19,141 nt of DNA from Sulfurimonas sp. (GTDB lineage: Bacteria; Campylobacterota; Campylobacteria; Campylobacterales; Sulfurimonadaceae), in the NCBI RefSeq assembly GCF_023229105.1, contig NZ_JALNZY010000037.1, positions 1 to 19,141 on the forward strand, given 5' to 3'. Below the pieces are notes generated by a model. That model saw only the letters and a list, made by a program, of their open reading frames with translations, did no database searches and was not told the origin of the DNA. A program made the position numbers and the translations under genes. Numbering within the stretch: position 1 is the first letter of the stretch; every line of letters begins with the position of its first letter. Shown here piece after piece: positions 7,404-14,373 of this stretch.

Positions 7404-8571
7404 AACTCTCCTAATAGACAAAGAAGCAGCATCTGCACTAGAGTTCTTAAAAGACGGACTACTCTCTCCTGCACAATCTTTAATGAATGAGCAACAGAGT
7501 AAAGAGATTCTTAAAACTGGGCTAATCAATGGTAAATCGTTTCCTTTTCCTTTTATATTAGCTCCCTCGGGAAAGACAAATGCACAGGTTTTAGGCTCCC
7601 TTGAAAAAGGCGAAGAGGTTATCATACTTTTTAAGGATAAGCCCTTTGCAAAGCTTATTGTGGATGAAGTTTTTCATATTGAGCCAAACGAAAGAATAAA
7701 ACAGATTTACGGAACTGACGATATTTCTCACCCAGGGGTTATGGCGACACTAAAAAGACTCGGCTCTTTAGCCGTATGCGGGGAGTATGAGCTTTTAAAT
7801 GAGTCAAGCAACACAAACAAAAAAACCATAGATGATGCAAAAAAACTAATCGATGCAAAATATACAACGGCACTGGTAATGGCGGCTAACCCCCTTCATA
7901 GAGCACATGAGAAGCTTATTCGTCAAACACTTGAAAATACCGACTTGCTTGTTATATTTCTACTAAAACCTTATACAGAATCAAATCTCTCTTTCGATAT
8001 AAGAAAAAAGGCTCTTGATTTTTTTATAAATAACTTTTTGATAAAAAACCATGTGGTAGTAGTGCCTCTTGAAAACAGCTATATCTTTGCGGGTTATAAC
8101 GAAATAATACTTGATGCAATAGTTGCTAAAAATTATGGATGCGACAAATTGACTGTGGGAAGAAACCATGCGGGACTTGGAATGTTTTACGACTGCAACT
8201 CAAACAAATCCATCATTGACAAAGTTATAGGTATTGATATAGAGATTACAGTAACTAGTGAGTATGTTTACTGCGATAAATGCACTACTCTTGTTAGCAA
8301 AAACACTTGTCCTCATGGGCAACATCATCAGATATCATACCACTCAACCTCAATTCTTGAACTTTTGGAGCTTGGTATTTTGCCGCCGACTATTCTTATG
8401 AGAAAACAGATTTCTGCCGTGATACTCTCAAAACTCCATCCAAACAGATTTAAAAACTTAGAAAAACTCTACTACGATATTCTGCCGGTAGAGGGTCTTT
8501 TAGAAGAGCACACGGAAAATGATTTTTATTTAGAGCTGATGAAACTCTACCAAACAACCTCTCTTACTTAG
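7381..8571 (+). CDS. ATP-sulfurylase-like protein lacking the sulfate-binding motif
   Basis: 396 residues with the whole ATP-sulfurylase (Sat) fold: N-terminal PUA-like domain (GVMATLKRLGS at 119-129), catalytic domain with NPLHRAHEKLIRQ (170-182), GRNHAGLGMFYD (260-271), and a zinc site Cys298-x2-Cys301-x8-Cys310 with nearby His, followed by STSILELLELG. The ATP-binding NPxHxxH part is kept, but the preceding Gln-Thr-Arg of the QTRNP motif, whose Gln and Arg hold sulfate, is Met167-Ala168-Ala169; GRDHAG has become GRNHAG, and the SGTKxR loop loses its Arg. It would usually be annotated sat (sulfate adenylyltransferase); I judge it a relative that probably adenylylates or nucleotidylates something else. 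The ATG is set by GGAAG a few bases upstream, overlaps the regulator gene by 23 bases, and pgpA follows by 7 bases. Confidence 0.85.
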   Translation: MTSLRKNKTLLIDKEAASALEFLKDGLLSPAQSLMNEQQSKEILKTGLINGKSFPFPFILAPSGKTNAQVLGSLEKGEEVIILFKDKPFAKLIVDEVFHIEPNERIKQIYGTDDISHPGVMATLKRLGSLAVCGEYELLNESSNTNKKTIDDAKKLIDAKYTTALVMAANPLHRAHEKLIRQTLENTDLLVIFLLKPYTESNLSFDIRKKALDFFINNFLIKNHVVVVPLENSYIFAGYNEIILDAIVAKNYGCDKLTVGRNHAGLGMFYDCNSNKSIIDKVIGIDIEITVTSEYVYCDKCTTLVSKNTCPHGQHHQISYHSTSILELLELGILPPTILMRKQISAVILSKLHPNRFKNLEKLYYDILPVEGLLEEHTENDFYLELMKLYQTTSLT

Positions 8572-8578
8572 GAAAAAA

Positions 8579-9085
8579 ATGAATTGGTTTTTTATAACTT
8601 TAGGATATAGCGGGCTTGCTCCAAAAGCTCCGGGGACTGTCGGAACTCTTGTCTCGCTTCCTCTTGGCATGTTGATACTTATCTACTTTGATGCACAAAC
8701 ACTTTTTTTGGCTACTCTTTTAATCTCAATAATTGCAATTAGAGAAATTAACAAATATGAGAAAAAAAGCGGCATACATGATGATAAACGGATAGTTATA
8801 GACGAGCTTGCAGGAATGTGGTTTGCACTAAGTGTCGCACCTGCAATAAGCGTGAGTTTGGGAGAAGTTACAGATTTACAAAACGGTTTTTTAGTTCAAA
8901 GTTTGCTCTCATTTTTACTCTTTAGATACTTTGATATAGCAAAACCCTCTATCATAGGCAGACTTGACCGCGAAGCTAATGGCGGAGTTGGCGTGATGGC
9001 TGACGATATCGTGGCAGGTTTTGTAGCAGGTATTTTGAGTGCTGTGATATGGCAAGGATGGCTGCAGATTCAAAATCTATTATAA
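8579..9085 (+). CDS. pgpA: Phosphatidylglycerophosphatase A
   Basis: 168-residue inner-membrane phosphatase that removes phosphate from phosphatidylglycerophosphate to give phosphatidylglycerol. Family motifs seen: APKAPGTVGTLVSLPLG near the N-terminus (about 15-31), VIDELAGMW (about 72-80), and the catalytic-type stretch FDIAKPSIIGRLDR followed by GGVGVMADDIVAGFVAG (about 118-150). There are about four hydrophobic segments. AGGA at 8570-8573 overlaps the stop of the preceding gene and positions the ATG at 8579. It is the last gene of the ispDF operon and is followed by hairpin element B, a plausible terminator. Confidence 0.96.
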   Translation: MNWFFITLGYSGLAPKAPGTVGTLVSLPLGMLILIYFDAQTLFLATLLISIIAIREINKYEKKSGIHDDKRIVIDELAGMWFALSVAPAISVSLGEVTDLQNGFLVQSLLSFLLFRYFDIAKPSIIGRLDREANGGVGVMADDIVAGFVAGILSAVIWQGWLQIQNLL

Positions 9086-9149
9086 ATTTTTAACCTATTA
9101 AAAAAAACTTTAAGAAGAGTTAAAAGAGTGATGCAGGTGTAAGATGCAT

Positions 9150-9212
9150 AATGAGGAAGCATACTAAAGTATATGATGAATGTAGCAACGAAGCAAATGC
9201 TTCGCTATTTTT
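9150..9212 (+). repeat. Structured intergenic repeat, copy B
   Basis: Second copy of the element at 2540-2610, again between two convergent genes (pgpA and the 167-residue unknown gene). It reads ATGAGGAAG, then GCATAC (9159-9164) / GTATAT (9169-9174), then the hairpin at 9189-9204, then CGCTATTTTTG. Relative to copy A one stem pair changes from G-C to A-T on both arms, which keeps the pairing; another pair is lost. Confidence 0.6.
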
Positions 9213-9215
9213 GTT
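9189..9215 (+). terminator. Probable rho-independent terminator of the ispDF-pgpA operon
   Basis: Stem CGAAGC (9189-9194), loop AAAT, stem GCTTCG (9199-9204), then CTATTTTTGTTTT. The T-rich tail follows on the plus strand only, so it serves pgpA rather than the convergent minus-strand gene. It forms the 3' part of repeat copy B. Confidence 0.6.
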
Positions 9216-9719
9216 TTAGATAAATAGGGGGTCGGATGATGGCTCTATCTCCTCAAAATCTTCTATAATCTGATTAAACATCTTCATAGTTTTTTTAGCC
9301 TTATGAATGTGCTCGTCAAAAATCGGCTTTGATTTTTTAAATGCTTCACCTAACTCTTGGTAGATTAATATACGACCGTTTATATGCTTGTTTATCTCTT
9401 CAAAAGCATCTTGAAGATATTTTTTAGAGTTTGTATGTCTAAAAAGAGACCTAATCATTTTTATACGCTCTTTAATCGGAAGCGACTCATCTATCGCCTC
9501 GGCAATTCTTTTTATATCAAGTCTTGAGAGATAAACCCCGCTTACTGCAGGTGCCAAAAGCTTTGCCGTAAGAGCATCTACAAACTGCGGAACCGGTTCC
9601 TCGTCCTCTTTGTCTATCGTATCGGGATCTTTTTTCAAATCCTCTGCATCTAAAGAGCAACTATCTTTTACAAACTTATCAAATTCTGCTCTTAAATCAC
9701 TTAAATCATGTTGGTTCAT
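9216..9719 (-). CDS. Unknown helical protein, last gene of the TorD operon
   Basis: 167 residues that I do not recognise. It is charged and predicted mostly helical, with an acidic N-terminal third (DKEDEEPVPQF near 36-46), a central helix-rich part (LSRLDIKRIAEAIDESLPIKERIKMI cannot be quoted whole but spans about 64-89) and an acidic C-terminal tail EDFEEIEPSSDPLFI. It has no signal peptide, membrane segment or Cys cluster (a single Cys near residue 21). The start is well supported by AAGGAAG just upstream. It lies 73 bases after the AroE-like gene, on the same strand, with hairpin element C in its leader. The helical linker-like look and operon position suggest an accessory or assembly partner of the TorD/ferredoxin module, but this is inference only. 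Confidence 0.8.
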   Translation of the reverse strand: MNQHDLSDLRAEFDKFVKDSCSLDAEDLKKDPDTIDKEDEEPVPQFVDALTAKLLAPAVSGVYLSRLDIKRIAEAIDESLPIKERIKMIRSLFRHTNSKKYLQDAFEEINKHINGRILIYQELGEAFKKSKPIFDEHIHKAKKTMKMFNQIIEDFEEIEPSSDPLFI

Positions 9720-9739
9720 TTCTCTTCCTTAATTTTTTT

Positions 9740-9775
9740 GTCCGTCAAAGGAACTCGTTCCTTTGCCTTCGCTAG
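9740..9775 (-). repeat. Hairpin element C in the leader of the 167-residue gene (relative of repeats A and B)
   Basis: CAAAGGAAC (9746-9754) and GTTCCTTTG (9757-9765) form a perfect 9-bp inverted repeat (8-bp stem with a 4-base loop if folded). On the minus strand the hairpin is flanked by CTAGCGA before and GACGGAC after, matching the flanks CTAGCGA...GACGAGC of copy A at the same spacing within one base, while the stem sequence is different. It lies 27 bases or more upstream of the ATG at 9719, inside the operon. No U-tract follows on the minus strand, so it is not a standard terminator; it may set a processing or mRNA-stability boundary. Confidence 0.6.
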
Positions 9776-9792
9776 CCGCTATGGCACTAAAG

Positions 9793-10587
9793 TTAAAATC
9801 TCATATCGCTTTTATCATGTTCTAGATGTTTTTTATCTTTTAAAAAGTCAAAAATAGTTTCTGAGAACTCATGTAACATATTATCAAATCCTCTGTACGG
9901 TGCTCCAAGTTCAAGCGCTCGTACCTTAAGCGGCGAGAACTCTTTTTTTTGTTTCATGTCCAAATTTATATCACTTAATTTATTTACCATGGCTAAAGTA
10001 GCAAAATCGCTAAAGTCAATAACTGCATCATAAGATGAGAAATCTATCTCCATCCCCTCTGCTAAGCGATTTATATCAGCATCTACTGCTTTTATCTCAT
10101 TGGTAAAAAGCATAAGCTTCTCTAGGTCATCATAGAAGTGACTTATCTCAAAGCCCTCACTAAAGGAGCAAAACGCTTTTGCCCTTGCGCCTATGCCTAT
10201 AAGAGCTATTTTTTTGCAGCCCTTCTCTTTTAAAAACTCTGCTGCTACTTTCATGCCTAAAATATCGCCGATAAGTTTTTGCCCGTCTCTAATAACAATA
10301 TCGCACATTCCCGAGCGTTTAACTGCCTCGCTTGCCTCATCCAAAAGCTCCACTACATTTTTCACATACTCGTTAGATATAAGTGCGCCGTTGACATGCG
10401 ATTTTTTCATATTGGCAACCGTAAAGAAAAAATCATCCTCGCGTATATTCATAGGTATCATCATCGCATCTTTGTTGGCAGATTTAAAGAGCTTGTTCAG
10501 TGTTGCAGAGATGCTACTTTGCCCCGCATATTCTCCTATAAATCCGTAGAGCTTTGTATGGTGTGATATCTCATTGGCGTTGTTCAT
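9793..10587 (-). CDS. Shikimate-dehydrogenase-like protein without the catalytic Lys/Asp
   Basis: 264 residues with the overall order of AroE/YdiB-type shikimate dehydrogenases: N-terminal substrate-type domain (LYGFIGEYAGQSSISATLNK, 13-32), then a Rossmann domain with the dinucleotide loop IALIGIGARAKAF (127-139), and near the end GAPYRGFDNMLHEF. At the catalytic sites the pattern is broken: where AroE has NVTIPHK, this has NGALISNEY (66-74) with no Lys, and where it has NTDG this has GDILG (107-111), with no catalytic Asp. The usual length is about 270, so the fold is complete. Sits 4 bases after the ferredoxin-like gene, with a GGAG about 11 bases before the ATG. Given its neighbours, a role as a cofactor-binding or assembly protein seems likelier than shikimate synthesis. 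The family call comes from recognised sequence pattern and needs a profile search. Confidence 0.7.
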   Translation of the reverse strand: MNNANEISHHTKLYGFIGEYAGQSSISATLNKLFKSANKDAMMIPMNIREDDFFFTVANMKKSHVNGALISNEYVKNVVELLDEASEAVKRSGMCDIVIRDGQKLIGDILGMKVAAEFLKEKGCKKIALIGIGARAKAFCSFSEGFEISHFYDDLEKLMLFTNEIKAVDADINRLAEGMEIDFSSYDAVIDFSDFATLAMVNKLSDINLDMKQKKEFSPLKVRALELGAPYRGFDNMLHEFSETIFDFLKDKKHLEHDKSDMRF

Positions 10588-10591
10588 CTTG

Positions 10592-11698
10592 TTAAATCTC
10601 TCCTTCTATTCCCCAAAGTTCTCTTGCTTCCTCTTCCTCTGCCTTGCATCTATAGCAGAGCTTCTCATGTGAGTTTGTACTAAAAATAATATTGCATTCA
10701 TCACATCTTCTCACATTAAACTTTATCAGATTGTGAATCTCAGGTTCAAAAAACTCCTTTACCTTGTATGTGGGTAAGAGTGTAATGGCTTCAGGCTCGC
10801 ATACATCATGACATATATGACACTTTATACATAAAAACGGGTCAAAATCTATCTTGGAGTTTTTTATATCAGAGGTCAAGGCACCGCTAGGGCAGACTCT
10901 GTAACACATCTGACAAGCAGTACAAGTATCACTATTTATCTCTTTCATTGAGGTAAACGTTAATTCATCTGCTTCTATTATGTGGTAAATAGACGGCTTT
11001 TGAACTCTTTTGAGTGCAGTAAAGAAGAGCTTTCTTCTATCTGTTATGCGTTTTTGTTTTAAAAGTGCAATATCGCTTTTTTGCAGAGTATGTTCAACTA
11101 GCTCATCTGTCGCTTTTTGTATCTCTTTTTCAAACGCATGTTTGGTTTTAACAATACCCGCTAAATTTACCTTACTAAAAAATTCTCTTCTGTTGGTAGT
11201 CTCAGTTTGAGTTAAATCTGCTTTTTCATACTTCACATCTTCGAGTTTTATAACAGCACTGCTTTGCATCGCTTCGAGTATATAAGATGCCTCTTCATAG
11301 TTTTTCTCTATCTCAGGTCTGCACTTATGAGCTATCGCGCATGAATCACAATGCCCCATATCAAAAATAATCTCCTTTTTAAGAAGAGCCATCGATATGA
11401 TATTTTCAATATTCAAAGCTGCTATGCAAGGGACATTTTTTCTACAGGAGATAAGATTATCACTATCCTCTATAAAACTAAAAAAGAAATCAGTAGAACT
11501 AAAATCATATAAAAAAAGTGCTTCATTAGGGCAGATAGCATCACATGCACCGCATCCTACACAAGCAGAGAAGTTGATTGCAGGAAGCGGGTTACTCCCG
11601 ACTACAATAGCCTCAGTCGGGCAGATAAGTTCACATTTGTTACACTCACTCTCCTTTGAGAGAGAACGAACACAACGAGCGGCTTTGAGCTGTATCAT
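10592..11698 (-). CDS. Multi-cluster 4Fe-4S ferredoxin-type protein, TorD-associated
   Basis: 368-residue cytosolic-looking protein with two pairs of ferredoxin clusters. N-terminal pair: C9, C19-x2-C22-x3-C26-P and C46-x2-C49-x2-C52-x3-C56-P. A middle Cys group follows at 85, 91, 117, 120 and 126. C-terminal pair: C259-x2-C262-x2-C265-x3-C269-P and C290-x2-C293-x2-C296-x3-C300. A zinc-ribbon-like CxxC...CxxC (332, 335, 348, 351) closes the protein. Between the pairs are two twin-arginine-like stretches, NRREFF (169-174) and DRRKLFF (220-226), which resemble the N-terminal motif of NapF-type ferredoxins. Starts immediately after the TorD stop (TAG then ATG, no gap), so translation is coupled. 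Probable electron carrier or maturation factor for a molybdoenzyme; the partner enzyme is not in the window. Confidence 0.88.
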   Translation of the reverse strand: MIQLKAARCVRSLSKESECNKCELICPTEAIVVGSNPLPAINFSACVGCGACDAICPNEALFLYDFSSTDFFFSFIEDSDNLISCRKNVPCIAALNIENIISMALLKKEIIFDMGHCDSCAIAHKCRPEIEKNYEEASYILEAMQSSAVIKLEDVKYEKADLTQTETTNRREFFSKVNLAGIVKTKHAFEKEIQKATDELVEHTLQKSDIALLKQKRITDRRKLFFTALKRVQKPSIYHIIEADELTFTSMKEINSDTCTACQMCYRVCPSGALTSDIKNSKIDFDPFLCIKCHICHDVCEPEAITLLPTYKVKEFFEPEIHNLIKFNVRRCDECNIIFSTNSHEKLCYRCKAEEEEARELWGIEGEI

Positions 11699-12316
11699 CT
11701 AAAGATTTAGCTCCTTAGCCAAGTACTCGTTATCGCTAAGAATAAACTCTAAAGCCATATCAGCAGCATCATAATAAAGAGGCGTTCTGGCTTCAAATTT
11801 AACATTTATTAGATACATCGGAGCCCATTTTAAGAGATGTCTGTTTAAAAACTCGCTTTGAATCTCTTTGAGTTCTCTTACTGCTTCCATATCCCTCTGC
11901 GAAAAAGCTTTAATCTCTATTTCTACTAAATGATGCATAAACTCCAACTCCACCCCGATATGATCAGCCGAGATAGTGCGTGCAACTTCAAAATCAACCA
12001 TAAAGTTGTATGCACTGTACATATCCGTTACCGGATTTGCTCCGCCTGTTTCGATTTTTTGGTCTTCTCTTGTGTAAAAAGTCTCATAAGGAATAAGATG
12101 CAAAAGAGAGAGATTTACAAAATCAGGATTTAAATACTCCTCTAAAAGCTTAGAATCCTGCTCCTCCTTAAAAGGTTTCCACTCTTTTAGCATAGGAAAA
12201 AAGTCTAAAATATTTTCATCACTTTTTATCATTTTTAACATTTTTTCGTCTAACTCTTGGAGTAGCACGCGTGAGAGAAGCGCATATATATTAGACCTTG
12301 CTTTCGTATTTTGCAT
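11699..12316 (-). CDS. TorD/DmsD-family molybdoenzyme chaperone
   Basis: 205 residues, the normal size of TorD-family cytoplasmic chaperones, which bind Tat signal peptides and apo-molybdoenzymes during cofactor insertion. Family hallmarks: LIPYETFYTRED (74-85 region), and the signature ADHIGVELEFMHHL (about 117-130), with an all-helical composition. First gene of an operon read right to left: chaperone, 4Fe-4S protein, AroE-like, unknown. Its TAG abuts the next ATG. No strong ribosome site precedes the ATG at 12316. Which oxidoreductase it serves cannot be told here; in this bacterial group formate dehydrogenase and polysulfide or nitrate reductases are the usual clients. The gap to gdhA (12317-12412) holds only AT-rich sequence with a candidate -10 (TAGAAT on the minus strand). 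Confidence 0.9.
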   Translation of the reverse strand: MQNTKARSNIYALLSRVLLQELDEKMLKMIKSDENILDFFPMLKEWKPFKEEQDSKLLEEYLNPDFVNLSLLHLIPYETFYTREDQKIETGGANPVTDMYSAYNFMVDFEVARTISADHIGVELEFMHHLVEIEIKAFSQRDMEAVRELKEIQSEFLNRHLLKWAPMYLINVKFEARTPLYYDAADMALEFILSDNEYLAKELNL

Positions 12317-12412
12317 ATTATTTGTACTTTGTATTGATTTTTTTAATCCGTAATTCTATCGCAAAAGTCTAAATTTAGCATTAGGACAAATTATTAAAAA
12401 CTATTTTGTCTT

Positions 12413-13768
12413 TTATACTCCCTCTGCAATCATAGCATCTGCTATTCTTTTAAAACCGGCTATATTCGCGCCATCAACATAGTTTCCCTCAACCCCATAA
12501 TCCTTAGCGGTAAGGGCAACTCTTTTACAAATCTGCTCCATTATGATTTTAAGTTTAGTATCGATTTTTTCAAAATGCCAGCGCTGCATGGAAGCGTTTT
12601 GACTCATCTCAAACTCACTAACTACTACACCGCCGGCATTTGCTGCCTTTGCAGGAGCAAAACAGACGTTGTGGTTTAAAAAAGCATTTATAGCTTCAGG
12701 GGTAGAGGGCATGTTTGCTCCCTCACTTACACTCACACATCCATTGGCTATCAAATTTTGTGCATCTGCTTCACTTAGCTCATTTTGAGTTGCACATGGA
12801 AATGCTGCATAACATTGAATGCCCCATACAGCATGTTCACCCTCAGAGTAGTCACAAACCGGAGTATATTTGGCATCGGGATGAAACTCTAAGTAACGCT
12901 CCAGGGAGGCTCCATTTTGAAGCTTTAACTCCTTTAAAAGCGGCAAATCAACTCCTCTTGAATCATATATCATCCCTCTTGAATCACTGCATGTAACAGG
13001 AATCGCTCCTACTTGCAGAAGCTTCTCTATAGCATGTAGCGCAACTTTCCCGGCTCCGCTTACGGTACAGATTTTTCCTGCCAAACCCTCTTTTTTTTCT
13101 AGTTCAAGCATCGCTTGCGTAAAATAAACAACACCGTATCCCGTAGCTTCCGGCCGCATCAGGGAGCCACCAAACACGTGTGGTTTGCCTGTTAAAACTC
13201 CGTCATAAGATGATGTAATTTTTTTATACTCTCCAAAAAGATACCCTATCTCTCGCGCTCCAACTCCGATATCTCCAGCAGGAACATCTATGCGCGGACC
13301 TATATATTTATGAAGTTCCCTCATAAAAGCTGAACAAAATTTCATTATCTCAAAGTCGGTTTTTCCTTTTGGATCAAAATCGCTTCCTCCCTTTGCTCCG
13401 CCAATGGGCAAACCTGTAAGTGAATTTTTAAAAATCTGCTCAAACCCTAAAAACTTAAAAATTCCCTCATTGACACTCGGATGAAAACGGAGTCCTCCTT
13501 TATATGGTCCAAGAGTGTTGTTAAATTGTACTCTATATCCCGTGTTGACTCTTATATTGTTGCCATCATCAAGCCAGCTAACCTTAAATTTTATAACTCT
13601 ATCAGGCACTATTAATCTCTCTAAAACAGAGAACATATTATACTTTTTATCAGAATTTAGCAGTGGCGCGATAGAGGAGATGACCTCTTGAACTGCTTGA
13701 AAAAATACACTGTTTTGCGCACAGTCTCCCACTAAAATATTTTTTATGTTTTCTTGAGATATATCCAT
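12413..13768 (-). CDS. gdhA: NADP-type glutamate dehydrogenase
   Basis: 451-residue hexameric-type glutamate dehydrogenase, interconverting glutamate with 2-oxoglutarate plus ammonium; in this setting most likely used for ammonium assimilation. Diagnostic stretches: GPYKGGLRFHPSVNEGIFKF (quoted to 20), LPIGGAKGGSDFDPKGK with the catalytic Lys, PAGDIGVGAREIGYLFGEY, GYGVVYFTQAMLE and the nucleotide loop VSGAGKVALHAIEKL, then SEGANMPSTPEA and CFAPAKAANAGGVVVSEFEM. I chose the ATG at 13768 (MDISQEN) because GAGGA lies five bases upstream of it; the in-frame TTG at 13792 would add eight residues but lacks a ribosome site. Stop is TAA. NADP rather than NAD preference is from family resemblance and not proved. 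Confidence 0.96.
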   Translation of the reverse strand: MDISQENIKNILVGDCAQNSVFFQAVQEVISSIAPLLNSDKKYNMFSVLERLIVPDRVIKFKVSWLDDGNNIRVNTGYRVQFNNTLGPYKGGLRFHPSVNEGIFKFLGFEQIFKNSLTGLPIGGAKGGSDFDPKGKTDFEIMKFCSAFMRELHKYIGPRIDVPAGDIGVGAREIGYLFGEYKKITSSYDGVLTGKPHVFGGSLMRPEATGYGVVYFTQAMLELEKKEGLAGKICTVSGAGKVALHAIEKLLQVGAIPVTCSDSRGMIYDSRGVDLPLLKELKLQNGASLERYLEFHPDAKYTPVCDYSEGEHAVWGIQCYAAFPCATQNELSEADAQNLIANGCVSVSEGANMPSTPEAINAFLNHNVCFAPAKAANAGGVVVSEFEMSQNASMQRWHFEKIDTKLKIIMEQICKRVALTAKDYGVEGNYVDGANIAGFKRIADAMIAEGV

Positions 13769-13844
13769 ATTTTCCTCATTTTCTACTGACAATTTTAGTC
13801 ATTTTACTACAATTGACATAAAACAAATTTATTTATTATGGTTT

Positions 13845-14291
13845 GTGCTAAAATTCATTAAAAAAGGATTTACTATCATTTATACAATCGTTCATACTAT
13901 TCATATATTCTCAGTTTTTATTTACGGTGGTTTTTTGTTTGTAGATATACTTTTTTTATCTAAAATGGGGCAAACCCTCAATGATGATGAGCAAGCAAAA
14001 GCCAGAGAAGCTATTATGATGCACGTAAGAAAAGTTGTTCCATATGCTCTGATGGTTGCCGTTGCAAGCGGACTTTATCTTATCTCTCAAATTTTTGGCA
14101 AGATTGAAGGCGGTTCTTTATCTTACTTTCAAACTCTCCTCAGTATAAAAGCATTTTTAGGCATATGGTTAGGGCTGCGAGGCATCAACCAAAAACTATT
14201 TAAGATAAATCCATGGGTATTTAAGAGTCATTTTTTTCCTTTTAGCTTAGTCGTAGTAATTATTTTACTCTCCCAATTCATGTTTTTGTAA
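13845..14291 (+). CDS. Small four-helix membrane protein (CopD-like, unassigned)
   Basis: 148 residues, about four membrane helices: ~10-36, ~64-84, ~94-112 and ~127-147. The first helix carries His17 and His20 (VHTIHIFSVFIYGGF), and a further His lies before helix 2 (MMHVRKVVPY), which recalls b-heme or copper-type membrane proteins such as CopD, but this is a weak resemblance. The start is uncertain: GTG at 13845 has no ribosome site, no ATG is in frame ahead of helix 1, and the best ribosome-like site AAAAAAGGA (13860-13868) lies inside the frame. TTGACA at 13813-13818 upstream could be a -35. Divergent from gdhA and 82 bases before the chemoreceptor gene. Confidence 0.75.
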   Translation: MLKFIKKGFTIIYTIVHTIHIFSVFIYGGFLFVDILFLSKMGQTLNDDEQAKAREAIMMHVRKVVPYALMVAVASGLYLISQIFGKIEGGSLSYFQTLLSIKAFLGIWLGLRGINQKLFKINPWVFKSHFFPFSLVVVIILLSQFMFL

Positions 14292-14322
14292 ATTCATAAT
14301 TTAAGGACATTTTTAAATTTAT

Positions 14323-14331
14323 TGTTATAAA
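14323..14331 (+). promoter_or_regulatory. Candidate extended -10 promoter of the chemoreceptor gene
   Basis: TGTTATAAA: TG, one base, then TATAAA at 14326-14331, about 42 bases before the ATG at 14374. Surrounding sequence is AT-rich with no clear -35, as is common for Campylobacterota sigma-70 promoters. No sigma-54 (GG-N10-GC) pattern was seen. Confidence 0.4.
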
Positions 14332-14373
14332 ATGTAATAATTTTATCTCAAACTGCCCCTTATAAGGATTTTA

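Noticed and set aside
7359..7625. Minus-strand frame across the regulator/Sat-like junction
   Set aside because: Antisense to two well-supported genes, with no family resemblance or start signal.
10193..10566. Long plus-strand open frames opposite the AroE-like gene
   Set aside because: Antisense shadows; no ribosome sites and no recognisable protein, while the minus-strand frame fits the operon.
12385..12410. Hairpin GACAAA/TTTGTC after gdhA as a terminator
   Set aside because: Only 6 bp with a 14-base loop and no U-tract on the minus strand (CTAATGC follows).
13769..13792. TTG at 13792 as the gdhA start
   Set aside because: No ribosome site ahead of it, whereas GAGGA is correctly spaced before the ATG at 13768.
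14292..14373. Sigma-54 or sigma-28 promoter for the chemoreceptor
   Set aside because: No GG-N10-GC pair and no convincing sigma-28 pattern; an extended -10 element explains the region better.
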